Shown here in pieces: positions 48,440 to 58,818 of a DNA stretch of 64,000 nt (its first letter is position 1; every line of letters starts with the position of its first letter). Made by a program: the position numbers and the translations under genes. The notes under the pieces are model-generated. The model was given only the letters and a program-made list of their open reading frames with translations. It made no database searches and was not told the DNA's origin. Source of the DNA: Rhytidiadelphus loreus (lineage: Eukaryota; Streptophyta; Bryopsida; Hypnales; Hylocomiaceae); assembly GCA_947034895.1 (NCBI GenBank), contig OX344763.1, positions 72,993,093 through 73,057,092 of the forward strand, in the 5' to 3' direction.

Positions 48440-50530
48440 GACAAATTGTCAAGATAGACCACAAATTGTCATGCATGATCTAGACACTAAATGCAAATAA
48501 TATATATAGATATATGTTCATTAATTAAAGTGAATTTTTATTGCGAGGGACAAATTGTTGGGCAGTCACTAATTAACTAGCCTAATTACTAAATTATCAT
48601 GAGTAAGAAATCAGTCCCAGTCCTACGACAAATTGTCTCTAATTAAATGCAAAGGGCATGAGTGTGTGATGCATTACATTTACAACAACAACAACGCAAT
48701 TTTATCTAACATGACATCACATCGCAAGAAGATTCAATATCTATTCAAATTCCTTCACTTAATAATTTAAACCTAATTATATTCCAAAACTATTAATTAA
48801 TTAATTAATTTTACTCAATACTCACTTCAGTCTACTTGCCTCAAACAATCAGGACAAATTGTCTTTTTCAAACTCAAACTCATTGACAAATTGTCCCTCA
48901 CCAGTCACTCAATATGGTTACTGGTTACAACAAATTGTCATTCAGTAATGGATTTAATCAGTCAATTGGTCTAAAATCAAAAGAAACCCCAAAGGCAAAT
49001 GGTCCTGACACATGGTATTCTTTCGGAATCAGAGACAAATTGTCAATTTAAAGATCAACTAGGTGTGGTTTGAATACCAAGAATCAAGATGATTTGTTAG
49101 TTTTGTAATTCCTAAATTAATAGATTTCCATTCATAACTGGAATTAATTTAAATCAATTCATACTTTGGGACGAATTGTCGTATCCAATATATAATCAAT
49201 TCCAATCAACTATATCTAAAATCATACAAATAATTCTAAGACAATATAAAATTAATTAATAATGATTCACGACAATTTGCCTTACTTGGATTCAAAATCC
49301 AGCTTTTCCTTTCTGAAGAAACCTATTCAAATAATAATTGAATTATTCAATGCATCTCAATTATTGACATTATATCTCTAAAATTCTTAGACAATTTGTC
49401 ATTAATTTATTTCAATCTTTGAAAGTTCCTATTCTAATTTCCTCATTGATCTTTCCATTGATTATTATAACAAATTGTCAAGTTCAATTTACATATTCGA
49501 TTTTTTGTCTCTCATATAAACAAATTTATTTATGCAACAAAATAAATTCAATTCAATCACATATAAGACAACTTGTCATAATTATGAATTAAAGGAATTT
49601 ATTTACTTATTTGTAACACTGGGTAATTGTCAAATTGTCAACTGTTTGGCATTTTCTCCATGAAAACTTGTCCTTGAAATTTTGTCCAATTTTTAGCGGC
49701 AATAGTGATCTCTAATGATGATTTGTCCTTCATTCTCTGTCAATTCATCTGTTTCTTATCTCGGTATCCGATATAACAAATTGTCTCTACTCTTCTCAGT
49801 AACTGTTCAGTCAATTTGTCCACTCCGATTGTAACCAATTCACTTGACAAATTGTCTTTAATTATTATATGAACGACGACAATTTTGTCTATACATTAAC
49901 ACTAACAATTTGCCTCGGTGATCATATACACACACCGTCTCAACAAATTGTCATTCAAACAGTACCACAACATATCAAATAACTTAGCTATTCTAAGTCA
50001 ATTTGTCATACAAAGTATTTCAATTACACACACAATCATAACTATAATTTATCATCCAAATACTCCCAAACAAACTTCTACACACAATTATTCACACCAC
50101 AATTACGTCCAATCATTGGATCATATGAAAAACTTGACAATAGGTCAAGTAATGTAATCCAATCACTAGTATCACCGCCCACAGCTTGGCAAACTCCCAA
50201 GCCCAAGAGAATCCAATCACTGGATCTCTTAAAAATAAATCACAACAATCACAACGACAATTAGTCAAAAATCACAATTTTATTACAAAGTATTCAAATA
50301 CAAGACAACTTGTTCGAGACTTAGAAAATTAAAAGTGGGCAAAGAAAATGACAAATTGTCTCGACTATATGCATTGTAGAAGACAACTGTTCAAATCTGA
50401 AATGCTACAGATAATTTCAACTGTATCGTTCCAAACCTGGTCTGCTACGACAAATTGCCTATATTATCCTAATAGTATGAAATTGACTTGACAATTAGTC
50501 CTATTTACACTATAAAGGACGAATTGTCAA
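48440..50530. repeat. Array of the palindrome GACAAWTTGTC
   Basis: Exact 11-mers at 48440, 48627, 48853, 48885, 49034, 49390, 49846 and 50350, with many one-mismatch versions (48460, 48549, 48929, 49170, 49271 and others). The 5-nt arms GACAA and TTGTC flank a central A or T. Chance alone predicts far fewer than one exact 11-mer in 2 kb under uniform composition. Spacing is irregular, so it is not a simple tandem repeat. Confidence 0.8.
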
Positions 50531-51654
50531 AAAGCAAAAAAAATTCAAGTGACTACACACTAATATGGTAATTTATAGTACCAAAATCAAGGGAATTATA
50601 GAGGCACACAAATATGGAAATCGATACCTAACATTCATCTACCTTTCATTTGAATTTTGTTCAAAGGTTTAAACAAATTAAAAAATAATTTATATAAAAT
50701 TATCCAACTTAGTGTGAGATCTCATACTATTTATTCTTTTGCATTACTCAAATTTACTTGTGTACTACCTACTAATGGCCTTCTAATTTTTTGCTAAAAA
50801 TATCCAAATTTTATATTCTAAATTTACCAATTATACAACTATAAAAAATAGGGGAAAAATATTATACATCAAGAGGCAATTGAATTAGTTTTTCATCTTG
50901 TACATAATTTATTTCAATAAAATTATTTTGGGGTTCATTTTTTGGGGATAAAATTTGATTATTATTTTAATATCACTACCATTAACTACAAAAAATTTGT
51001 ACCTTATCACTATCACTACAACTATTGGAACAACTTTTGGGACGGGTCTGCCGTTCTTGTTCTTCATCCTGAAAATGAACTTGGATGCGCTTTGGGTTAA
51101 TGTACGCCAACCACACAAAATGGATGGAGTTCCTCTCTCTTATGCCGATGCAACTAAAGAGCGAGCTTTTTCTCTCTGTCGCAGGCTTGCACCACGCTAT
51201 CACGATGCGCCTGGCTCGAGGCCAGAGGATGCTATGAATCTATGTTGTGGCAGCAGACAACTCACCACCGATATCCTACTGCCATCATCTTCAGTTTTTG
51301 TCATACAGACCTCTCGTGTTGTTGATATTGTTGCCGTGTGTTTGTTGCATGGTGGATTAGTAGGTGCAGATTTAGGGAGCCATTTATTAATTTGCATCCT
51401 TGTGCACTGCTGGACATTGCGAGAACTTGTCCTGGAATGCTGAGCCACGCGCATCCTGTGCACTGTGGGGCAGATGTGGCCCTCTTTTCTGCAGCCCCCG
51501 CACTCCCTGCGACCCGTACTACCAGGTGACTACTGCAGTTTGCTTTTGAGATTTCGAGATTTGGCGACGATTAGGCCAATGCGGCAATGGTGAAAGATTT
51601 TGAGGTTATGGATATTGATATGATTGGCTTGCCACGAGGTTTGAATGCTAGGTG
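50531..51654. other. Upstream region of the DUF493 gene
   Basis: Very AT-rich to about 51040, then an abrupt rise in GC. The frame at 50955-51443 is open but has no recognised domain and is probably 5' untranslated or promoter DNA. Confidence 0.5.
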
Positions 51655-52371
51655 ATGTGGATGGTTGGCAGGGTGCCAGTGTTGACTGTTAACTGCCGTG
51701 GTAGGGTGAAACCGAGGACTAGTGTGTCGCAGACGGTAATCGGCCGCGTTAGCTGCGGAGTGAAAGGATATGTACGTTCAGAGAGGGGTGAGGGTAATCG
51801 GGTGACGTCAGCGTCTCGGGTTCGGGACGCGGCAGTCATGCACAGGTTGCTCATAGCGACGAAGTGGCGAATTCCAGTGGATACTCGAAACGGCAACCAG
51901 TGCTTAGCATGTGCGTCTAGCAAGAACAGCAGGAATGGAGCAGGAGGAGAGCGATATGACAAGAATACCGAGCTTGAGGATAGTCCTCCGCAAGATGCAG
52001 TATTGAAAGCGATATCTGAGGTTTCGAAGGCGGAGGGCAGGGTTGGGAAGACGACAAATATCGTCATAGGAGGCACAGTGAAAAATGATTCTGAGAGGGA
52101 GTGGAATGCCATTGACCAGAAGGTGAATGTGTATCCCATGGTCAGAGATTTCACTGCAATTGGAACTGGAGGTGATGAGTTTGTGCAAGCTATGGTGCGG
52201 GCTGTGGAGTCTATTACCGAAATTCCGGTTCCGAAGGTAACCAAGAAACTGTCTTCACGAGGCAAGTATGTTTCTGTCAAGATTGGAGGTATTACAGTTA
52301 CTTCCAGTGAGCAGGTCCGCGCCGTCTATGATGCTATGCGGAAGGACTTACGTATGAAATACTTCTTGTAG
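51655..52371 (+). CDS. DUF493 (YbeD-like) protein, probably plastid-targeted
   Basis: A 238-residue intact frame from ATG 51655, with a TAG directly upstream in frame (51649-51651). Residues 1-65 are basic and rich in Ser, Val and Arg with few acids, as in plastid transit peptides. Residues 110-155 form a variable linker. Residues 159-238 match the ACT-like DUF493/UPF0250 fold: YPMVRDFTAIG, a DEFVQAM helix, KKLSSRGKYVSVKIG strands, SSEQVRAVYDAMRKD helix and a terminal MKYFL. E. coli YbeD is linked to lipoate metabolism; plant homologues are poorly characterised. There is no intron in the coding part, which could be ancestral or a sign of retroposition. It is GC-richer than its surroundings. 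Confidence 0.8.
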   Translation: MWMVGRVPVLTVNCRGRVKPRTSVSQTVIGRVSCGVKGYVRSERGEGNRVTSASRVRDAAVMHRLLIATKWRIPVDTRNGNQCLACASSKNSRNGAGGERYDKNTELEDSPPQDAVLKAISEVSKAEGRVGKTTNIVIGGTVKNDSEREWNAIDQKVNVYPMVRDFTAIGTGGDEFVQAMVRAVESITEIPVPKVTKKLSSRGKYVSVKIGGITVTSSEQVRAVYDAMRKDLRMKYFL

Positions 52372-53917
52372 GGATAGCTTAGGCGTTAGATTGAAGCACC
52401 TGCATTAACGGACACTGATTCCGAATCACGAAAGAGGTCACCATTTTTTCAAGACATTTGGGTGCAGCATCCACGCATGTATGTCATTTGGTTCGAGGGC
52501 TACTGATAATATAAATAGACCTTTGAGTGCGTCTGATTTTAGGGTAGTGTAGGTTGTGCGGTGGGGTGGACTTGTTGAAATATATGGTTGTTGGGAGAGG
52601 TGTTGGTTGTCTTGGTAAGATCGGGACCAACTACAACTACTGGTGTTGTAGACATAGCGGTGAAATGGTTGCGGGTTCAAAGAGCCTAGGTGGCCATTCA
52701 CTCGAAGTTTTGTGGAGAGTACTGAAAGCAAAAAAGTTGTCATTGGCTGATGCCGCTTGTGGCTTGAGTTTGCTTAGGTAGATTTAAGCACTATGGTGGT
52801 GAGTTTTATAGTTGCTTGGGTGGGCTCAGAGTTGATAAAGACATATTTTTATCTATTTAGTTTTGGAGGGTTATGGGTCCAAAGTATAGGATCTTGCGGT
52901 AGTTGCATCTTGAGGTTTGTTTAGAACTGTACTGTCATTGAGTGAGATTTTCGGTTTGTAATGGCCATTGGAATTGCATGTGAGGAGCTTGATTATGCCT
53001 TAACAATGTACCGCAAAGATACATGCAGCCTCATCCTTGTCCCCTGCTCGTTGAAAATCTACAACTGGCATTATGCAAGGGAAAAATGATGGGCCCCCAA
53101 TTGAAAATAGTGGTAGTCATACCTTCTCTGAAAATGAGATTTCTATGAAGAAATAGAAGTTGAGGAGAGAAGAGAGTCAATTAGGAGCTAGAAACTATAA
53201 AGGTGTGACACCTTTTTGTTGGAGAAGTGAATTGTAATGGATAATTGTAGAACAAGATTTACTAATATACATTTAGAATATGTAGATAGGTGTAGACTAT
53301 ATAAAACTTGTGGTGAAAGGCCAGAAGGTGTGAATTGCTTGATGAAAGTAGGGAGTGTATAAAATGTGCAATGAAATAGAAAAATGGCATGGAGTGTACA
53401 AATGCTTTGTAAACATGGGATGTAGGAAAATCAATTTGCACTAGGAAGGATGAAATTGAGTTACCAAAAGTAAAAAATTCTTCAATAAAATCTTCTTTAC
53501 ACTCATTTTTTACCTCTGAAGGAAGAGTATAGCCATTTTCAATCTTTAGAGAATGGGATATGAGATTTTTTCGTTGCAACAATAAAAAAAACTCCCCTAT
53601 AGTTGGTTGATGAGGAGTATATGAAACCTTAAACTATATTGCCTTTCAAGCAATGGACTCCATTCAAAACACTCTAAATTGCCCTAAAAGCTTTAAGATC
53701 AAATGAGGGTAGTATACAAAAATTCCCTAAAATGCTACTTCCTACCCTCCATATGCATTCAATATTCACCCTAATTGTCTATGGTACATCCTATGCCAAA
53801 TTCCCACTAAAAATCACAATTCGGGTGCCAAAAGGGGCCCTCATTGAGACCTAGCTTAGAATTCCAACACACATTAGCTACAATACATGCAATTTTTTCC
53901 ATGCATTAACCCCATAC
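52372..53917. other. Downstream and intergenic DNA
   Basis: The first few hundred bases have the base composition of the DUF493 gene and are probably its 3' region. Beyond about 53050 it is AT-rich with no recognisable gene. Confidence 0.5.
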
Positions 53918-54237
53918 ATGGCCAATTTCATTAAAATGGTGGTATTCCATATGCCATTTTCAGACTATACAATCTAAACTGCCAAATTGACATCTAAGAT
54001 TAGTATAGATTTCAAAATCTAGGACAGTTATAGATTTTGAAAATCTAGGAGTAATATAGATTTCAAACCAAATAGACTAATAAATCTAGGACTTTTATAG
54101 ATTTAAGATATCTAAGACTAATGTAGATTTCAAACATTTAGAACTGGTATAGATTGTAGACCATTTTAGACTGCAAGGTCTAAACTCTTAAAAATGCCAA
54201 ACTAACGGAATACTGCCATTTTAACAAAATTGACCAT
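53918..54237. mobile_element. 320-bp inverted-terminal-repeat element with internal short repeats
   Basis: The left end begins ATGGCCAATTTCATTAAAAT and continues GGTGGTATTCC; the right end is its reverse complement with 26 of 31 positions matching. Inside, an ATCTAGGACT / TATAGATTT motif pair repeats four or five times at about 40-bp spacing. Related ends occur at 15965 and 56771. Confidence 0.6.
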
Positions 54238-54465
54238 ACACTTATTTTTTCCTTGAATCCATGAGTTCATTTGCAAGTATTCACACATTGTTTTCCAACC
54301 CATTCAATTAGTATAGGCACACAATTATAAATTCATGGATATGCATACAATTTCTTTATGATTACCTTCAATCACTCACATCATTCAAATCTAAGAATTC
54401 TACCTCATCCAAAGTAATTTTAAGTGATTGTAGACACAAAACTTTTTTCATGGAAGGTTTTCTTA

Positions 54466-54614
54466 CACTAAAAGAAACCTATACTTTATGTGACGTTTTC
54501 ATCATTTTTTGTGACGGATTTTAGTAGATGTCCAATACAACAACTTGTGTTTTTATGTCAATAATAATGTCCAATGTAACATCTAGATTACAATTATTAT
54601 TGACATGCAATTCC
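54466..54614. mobile_element. Truncated copy of the CACTA-type fold-back MITE
   Basis: Begins CACTAAAAGAAACC and has the same first-arm sequence as 45932-46147 (GACGGATTTTAG, then TTTTTATGTCAATAATAATG), followed by the start of the second arm. The right end is lost. Confidence 0.6.
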
Positions 54615-55422
54615 ATCCATTTTTGTTTGGGTTCCCTTAACTATTTTTTTCCTGACAACACGTTCCCAAATCAGGTTTTTGGAACCTCATTTAGGACCCC
54701 TATTGATACCTTGCCTACATTTATTTATATGAATCATATACTCTTCACTAAGATTAGTTGTACACAAACTAGTTTGGTGTCACATCATGATTGTAGATAG
54801 TTAGACTTGAATTAGTTTAGTTTCTAGAATTGACTTAGGACAATGAATTATAATATCCATTTATTACTATCAAAAGTAGCTCTTAATTTTGTGAGTATAA
54901 TCCATTGGTTTTGTATGTTCAGATTGAATATGTTTTGTATTTTATAAAGTCTCTACTATGCATTGGCACTCCAGATTTTTGAAATGAATACTTGACTTCT
55001 ATAAGTCTTGGGTGCAAGTATGCTAGTAGGAGCCACTAATGGACCTTAATTGACTTCCTTGAATACTAATTTTGTTCTTAGGAGGTGCCACCTATGATAG
55101 TTAATGGTAATTAAACCTACTAGAAATCATCTTTTGACATGTGATATGCAACATTAACGTAGGTGCGCAAAATTTGAATTCTTTCCTACTTCATTGAGAA
55201 CTTGTCGTCTCTCTTTGTAGTTTGTTGTGTTGTTTTTCCACGCACAAAATGCATCTTGGTCTTGGGAGATTTGAATTCTTGTTGTGGCATTAGACGATTA
55301 GAGTTTAGGATTTCTTCTAATTAGTACCTTGAACTTTGTTAGCTTTGGAATTGCAATAGAAGAGACTTGGGTATGTAGGAAGAGTTTTGCCAAAGTAGAG
55401 AAGCGAGTGTGCCGAGAGAGTT

Positions 55423-55640
55423 TAGAAAGCGATCTCTTCTTTGCATTTTTATATATTCATCTTTTCACTAGTAGAAAATCCTGCCCAATCTGTTGTTTTG
55501 GTCGCGTTGATCATCAACAAATTTCTGTTGATCAACAGAAATTTGTTGATGATCAACGCGACCAAAACAACAGATTGGGCAGGATTTTCTACTAGTGAAA
55601 AGATGAATATATAAAAATGCAAAGAAGAGATCGCTTTCTA
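55423..55640. repeat. Perfect 218-bp palindrome
   Basis: Two uninterrupted 109-nt arms meet between 55531 and 55532 without a spacer; I compared the whole length and found no mismatch. The centre contains a CACTA-type MITE (55466-55597), and a further 43 bp of flanking DNA on each side belongs to the palindrome. Confidence 0.95.
55466..55597. mobile_element. 132-bp palindromic CACTA-type MITE
   Basis: Starts CACTAGTAGAAAATCC and ends with the exact complement; CACTAGTAGAAAA is a common CACTA terminus. The 3 bp outside are TTT on the left and AAA on the right, the complement rather than a direct duplication, as expected if the right half arose by inverted duplication. Confidence 0.75.
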
Positions 55641-56091
55641 CATTGCATAAATAGAAAAGTTTTTGGAAGAAGAGTGGGGGTTAGTTAGTAGACGACTAAA
55701 CCATAAATTAATTAGTTGACGATATCGTCTTCATTATTGATGAAGATGTGGAGGACTTGTTTGGGAAGTGCACAAAATTACTTACAACGAACACATTCTT
55801 GAATTCCGATGCAAGGAAAGACGTAGTGGAGCTATACTCACAGACTTATGGATTGCATTCGGTTACCAACAACTAATTTAATTTCCGAATGGCTTTTGAA
55901 GAGGTACATTGCAAATTTGAAGAAGAAGGTTAATTGGGCATTGGTGGCATAAACAACTACTTTGAAAAAAACAAATCAAATGTATAAGTTTCTACTATGG
56001 CTCTTGAATATAGAGTCTAGTGATAAGGCAATAGCCTTAGGTAGCAAGGAGACAAGTTGCACATCCTACTAAGACGAAATTAGGAGTTGTA
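55641..56091. other. AT-rich spacer without gene
   Basis: Short frames without recognisable domains. Confidence 0.5.
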
Positions 56092-56485
56092 GGTGATTGC
56101 AAGAAAGACCGAACGATTTTGGTAGCGTCTTGCCAAAATTGTAGTTTTCTATGCTCAGTACTATGAGTACTACAATACTATAAAACAAAACAATCTTAGC
56201 TGTTGATTTGAAAAATTGACGATTAATAGTACTTTTGACTACTTCATAATTTTTGGATATTCCACAATACTAAAAAATCCTAAACCACAAAGTATGACAA
56301 ATTAGCTAATTTGACATGTAATTACAAAATTATTTTTCAATTTTTTTGAAAAATAAAAAATCTCATGCTTTCTGAGTTAGCTATTTTTAATAAAAATTTC
56401 AAGTCTATCGACTTCATTTTTTGAAAGTTACAATCAATGGCAACTCCATCACTTCAATTGTGATGCAAAATAGCTTGCAATCACC
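56092..56485. mobile_element. 394-bp MITE (family M1, copy B)
   Basis: Ends GGTGATTGCAAG and CTTGCAATCACC are perfectly complementary. Both the first 130 bp and the last 250 bp match copy A (36873-37579) with substitutions, for example ACCGAACGATTT and TTTTTGGATATTCC; about 300 bp of the middle is missing, so it is an internally deleted relative. No clear target duplication. Confidence 0.8.
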
Positions 56486-57299
56486 CTCATAGGATAGGAG
56501 CAATGGTCAAAACAAAGGGAGTTGAGGTCAAGCTAGGGAGGACTCCCTTGGGTTTAGGATTACACAACCTTTGTCCTTATGAGGTATTATCAAATGATTT
56601 AGATGTAGTTTAGAATGTCAATGAAATTGACAGTGAGATTCTTGTCATTACCAAGAGTAAAGTTTGTTATATAGAGGCAAAGTACAACAAAATATCGGAT
56701 AGGCTTGTTGGATTCAAGTTTACCATAGATAATTGTTACATTACAACAAAGAAAGATATGGACAATTTTGTTAAAATGGCGGTATTCCATTGAAATGGTA
56801 GTTTAGGGGCTCAAAGAATGTAGGAAATCTTTTAGAAGATGGTAGTGGAGGTGATGAAATAGGTAAATGATTGGTCATGTAGGACACCATCAAGCACATG
56901 TACGACCTTGATATGAAAGAAATAGATGCCCCAAAGGAGATTCATGTGGTTTCTAGTGTAAATTTGGCCCTCCTAGGATGGTATGGTCTAAGCTGAAGTT
57001 GTGATGATCGACGATCGACTATTGGGAGTACTAGTTTCAATTGATTTGTTGACTCCTTTTCCATAACTGGAAGGCTTTGAGACTACGATTGAAAATGGAA
57101 AACCCAAGCATTTTCACCCATAGAGTATGAAAAAATGGTGGAGATATTGAACCGGGTTTTCTTTTGGAAATTCATCGGTTAGTTGCACCACACTGTGGAG
57201 CCCACCACTATGCCTTCAGAGCAAAATAGTATTGAAAGGGTGGAAAATCAGCAAAGAAGTTCAAATTAAATAGAATCTGGGATGAAATTGCAAGAGTGT
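56486..57299. other. AT-rich spacer without supported gene
   Basis: Contains TTAAAATGGCGGTATTCC at 56771, an end-like block of the 53918-54237 type. No gene recognised. Confidence 0.5.
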
Positions 57300-57834
57300 G
57301 ACTGAAAACAAAATTATGGACATGTGATATGTACTAAAGTGATATGTTCTATCTAATGTGTGGATGAATGTTGAAATTTTAGGTGCCCTGCTATAACACT
57401 TAATATCGCCACTTTGGCGTTTTATAAACAAATAAAGAAGAAAATAGTTTATTGAATGGAATGTGCATGCATGAAGGAGAAGAGGGATGCAAACGGAAAC
57501 AAGATCTGGGTTGGAAGAACACATACTTCATTGAATATGAATTTAGATTTTTCCTAGGGATCCACCTCTATTTATATCATTCCTAGCATCCCCTCCAACG
57601 GTTTCCCTTGGAATTTCTTCCATATAGTGGAAGGAAGAGAGGGACGTAGAAGGGAAGTTGCAATCCCAAGAGAGTCTTTTCCAATGAACATCCTAAAGTT
57701 GTCTACTACAAGGCAAATCGGAAAATCTAGTTATCCCTCCCTAATTGAAAGAGAGCTTGAACGAAATTGTGCCCATAAACTCCAATCGTGTTACCATTGA
57801 ATAGTTTGCCATTTGCCAAGCAAAAGGGTCAACA
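57300..57834 (-). mobile_element. Probable LTR-like remnant of a Copia-type element
   Basis: In the minus direction, after the RNase-H-like remnant, a purine tract AAAGTGGAGA (near 57840) is followed by TGTTGACCC at 57834, the usual layout of a polypurine tract and 3' LTR. The far end was not found. Confidence 0.35.
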
Positions 57835-57939
57835 AATCTCCACTTTGCATTTTCAAACTGTGCCTCCAAGACCTCATCTTGACAAACATGAGTGAAGAGT
57901 CTCGAGCTTGATCAATACTAGCAAGTGTCTTTTTTCCAA

Positions 57940-58206
57940 TCACGTCAGCGTGAGTTCTTTGCATGCCACTCCAAGATTATTGGTCAAATGCTCGTCAATT
58001 GTACTACGAACTAGTGTTGTTGTTGTCCCTTTGCTGGATGAGTCAATGTTGAACCTACACTTGTTTAGAGCAAAGACAAGGACAATGATAGCCCATCCAC
58101 GATCATGCCAAGAACATTTTACAGGGGAAGTGAACCTTCTCTTCAGATTATATTGCCAAGCTGCATCAAAATCTAGAAACCCATTGTATAATAGAGTGTC
58201 TTGCAT
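57940..58206 (-). pseudogene. Degenerate Copia RNase-H-like fragment
   Basis: An 88-codon frame with GFLDFD, KRRFTSP, a Ser-Lys segment and STIDEH then ACKE. These fall in the order of Copia RNase H motifs (GxSDxDW, RRSTSG, SSxxQ, SxxEAEY, ACxE) but each is altered. A single-domain fragment, not functional. Confidence 0.4.
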
Positions 58207-58818
58207 TCATGGGGCTCCCATGCACAGCAAGGGGAGGCGCTGTTATAAATGCCCTCTTCCAACAATTCAAGGATACACCATGTGAGCGACTATGATCCAT
58301 CGTCCTCCTCCGCCACATCCTTGCATTTTTGAGGGTTGGAACCAAAATTGGTCAATTCTTATTGGGATGGAAATTGGTGTGAAGAGTGTCTTTATTTAAG
58401 CATCTATTGGTTGCCCATAATATAAGACTTCAAGTTAAAGTAGAACATTCATATTTAACAATGTACAATCATCTAAAAAATGGTATTGTGCATTTTGCAA
58501 TGAATGAGCAAAGTTGGATATCAATGGTCTACTTCAACTTGAGGGCTTGTATTGTGAGCAACCAATAGATACGTAGAGAGAAACGCTCTTCACATCAATC
58601 CCCATCCCGACAATAGTAGACTGGTTTAGGTCAAGCCCATGGAAATAAATGATATTGTGGAGAAGGATGATAGATGACAATTGCTCTCATCATGTACTTT
58701 GAATGATGGTAGAGGGAGAGGTTCATGCCAACGCCTCCCCTTGTTGCGCACTGGAAGACCCATAAATGACAGATGCAATTCTACTGAAAAATGTGTTTAC
58801 AATTTTCTATACCATGTG
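58207..58818. other. Spacer without supported gene
   Basis: No domain or repeat recognised. Confidence 0.5.

Noticed and set aside
57940..58206. Complete Copia element
   Set aside because: Only a degraded RNase-H-like segment and a possible LTR edge are visible; no protease, integrase or reverse transcriptase motif was found.
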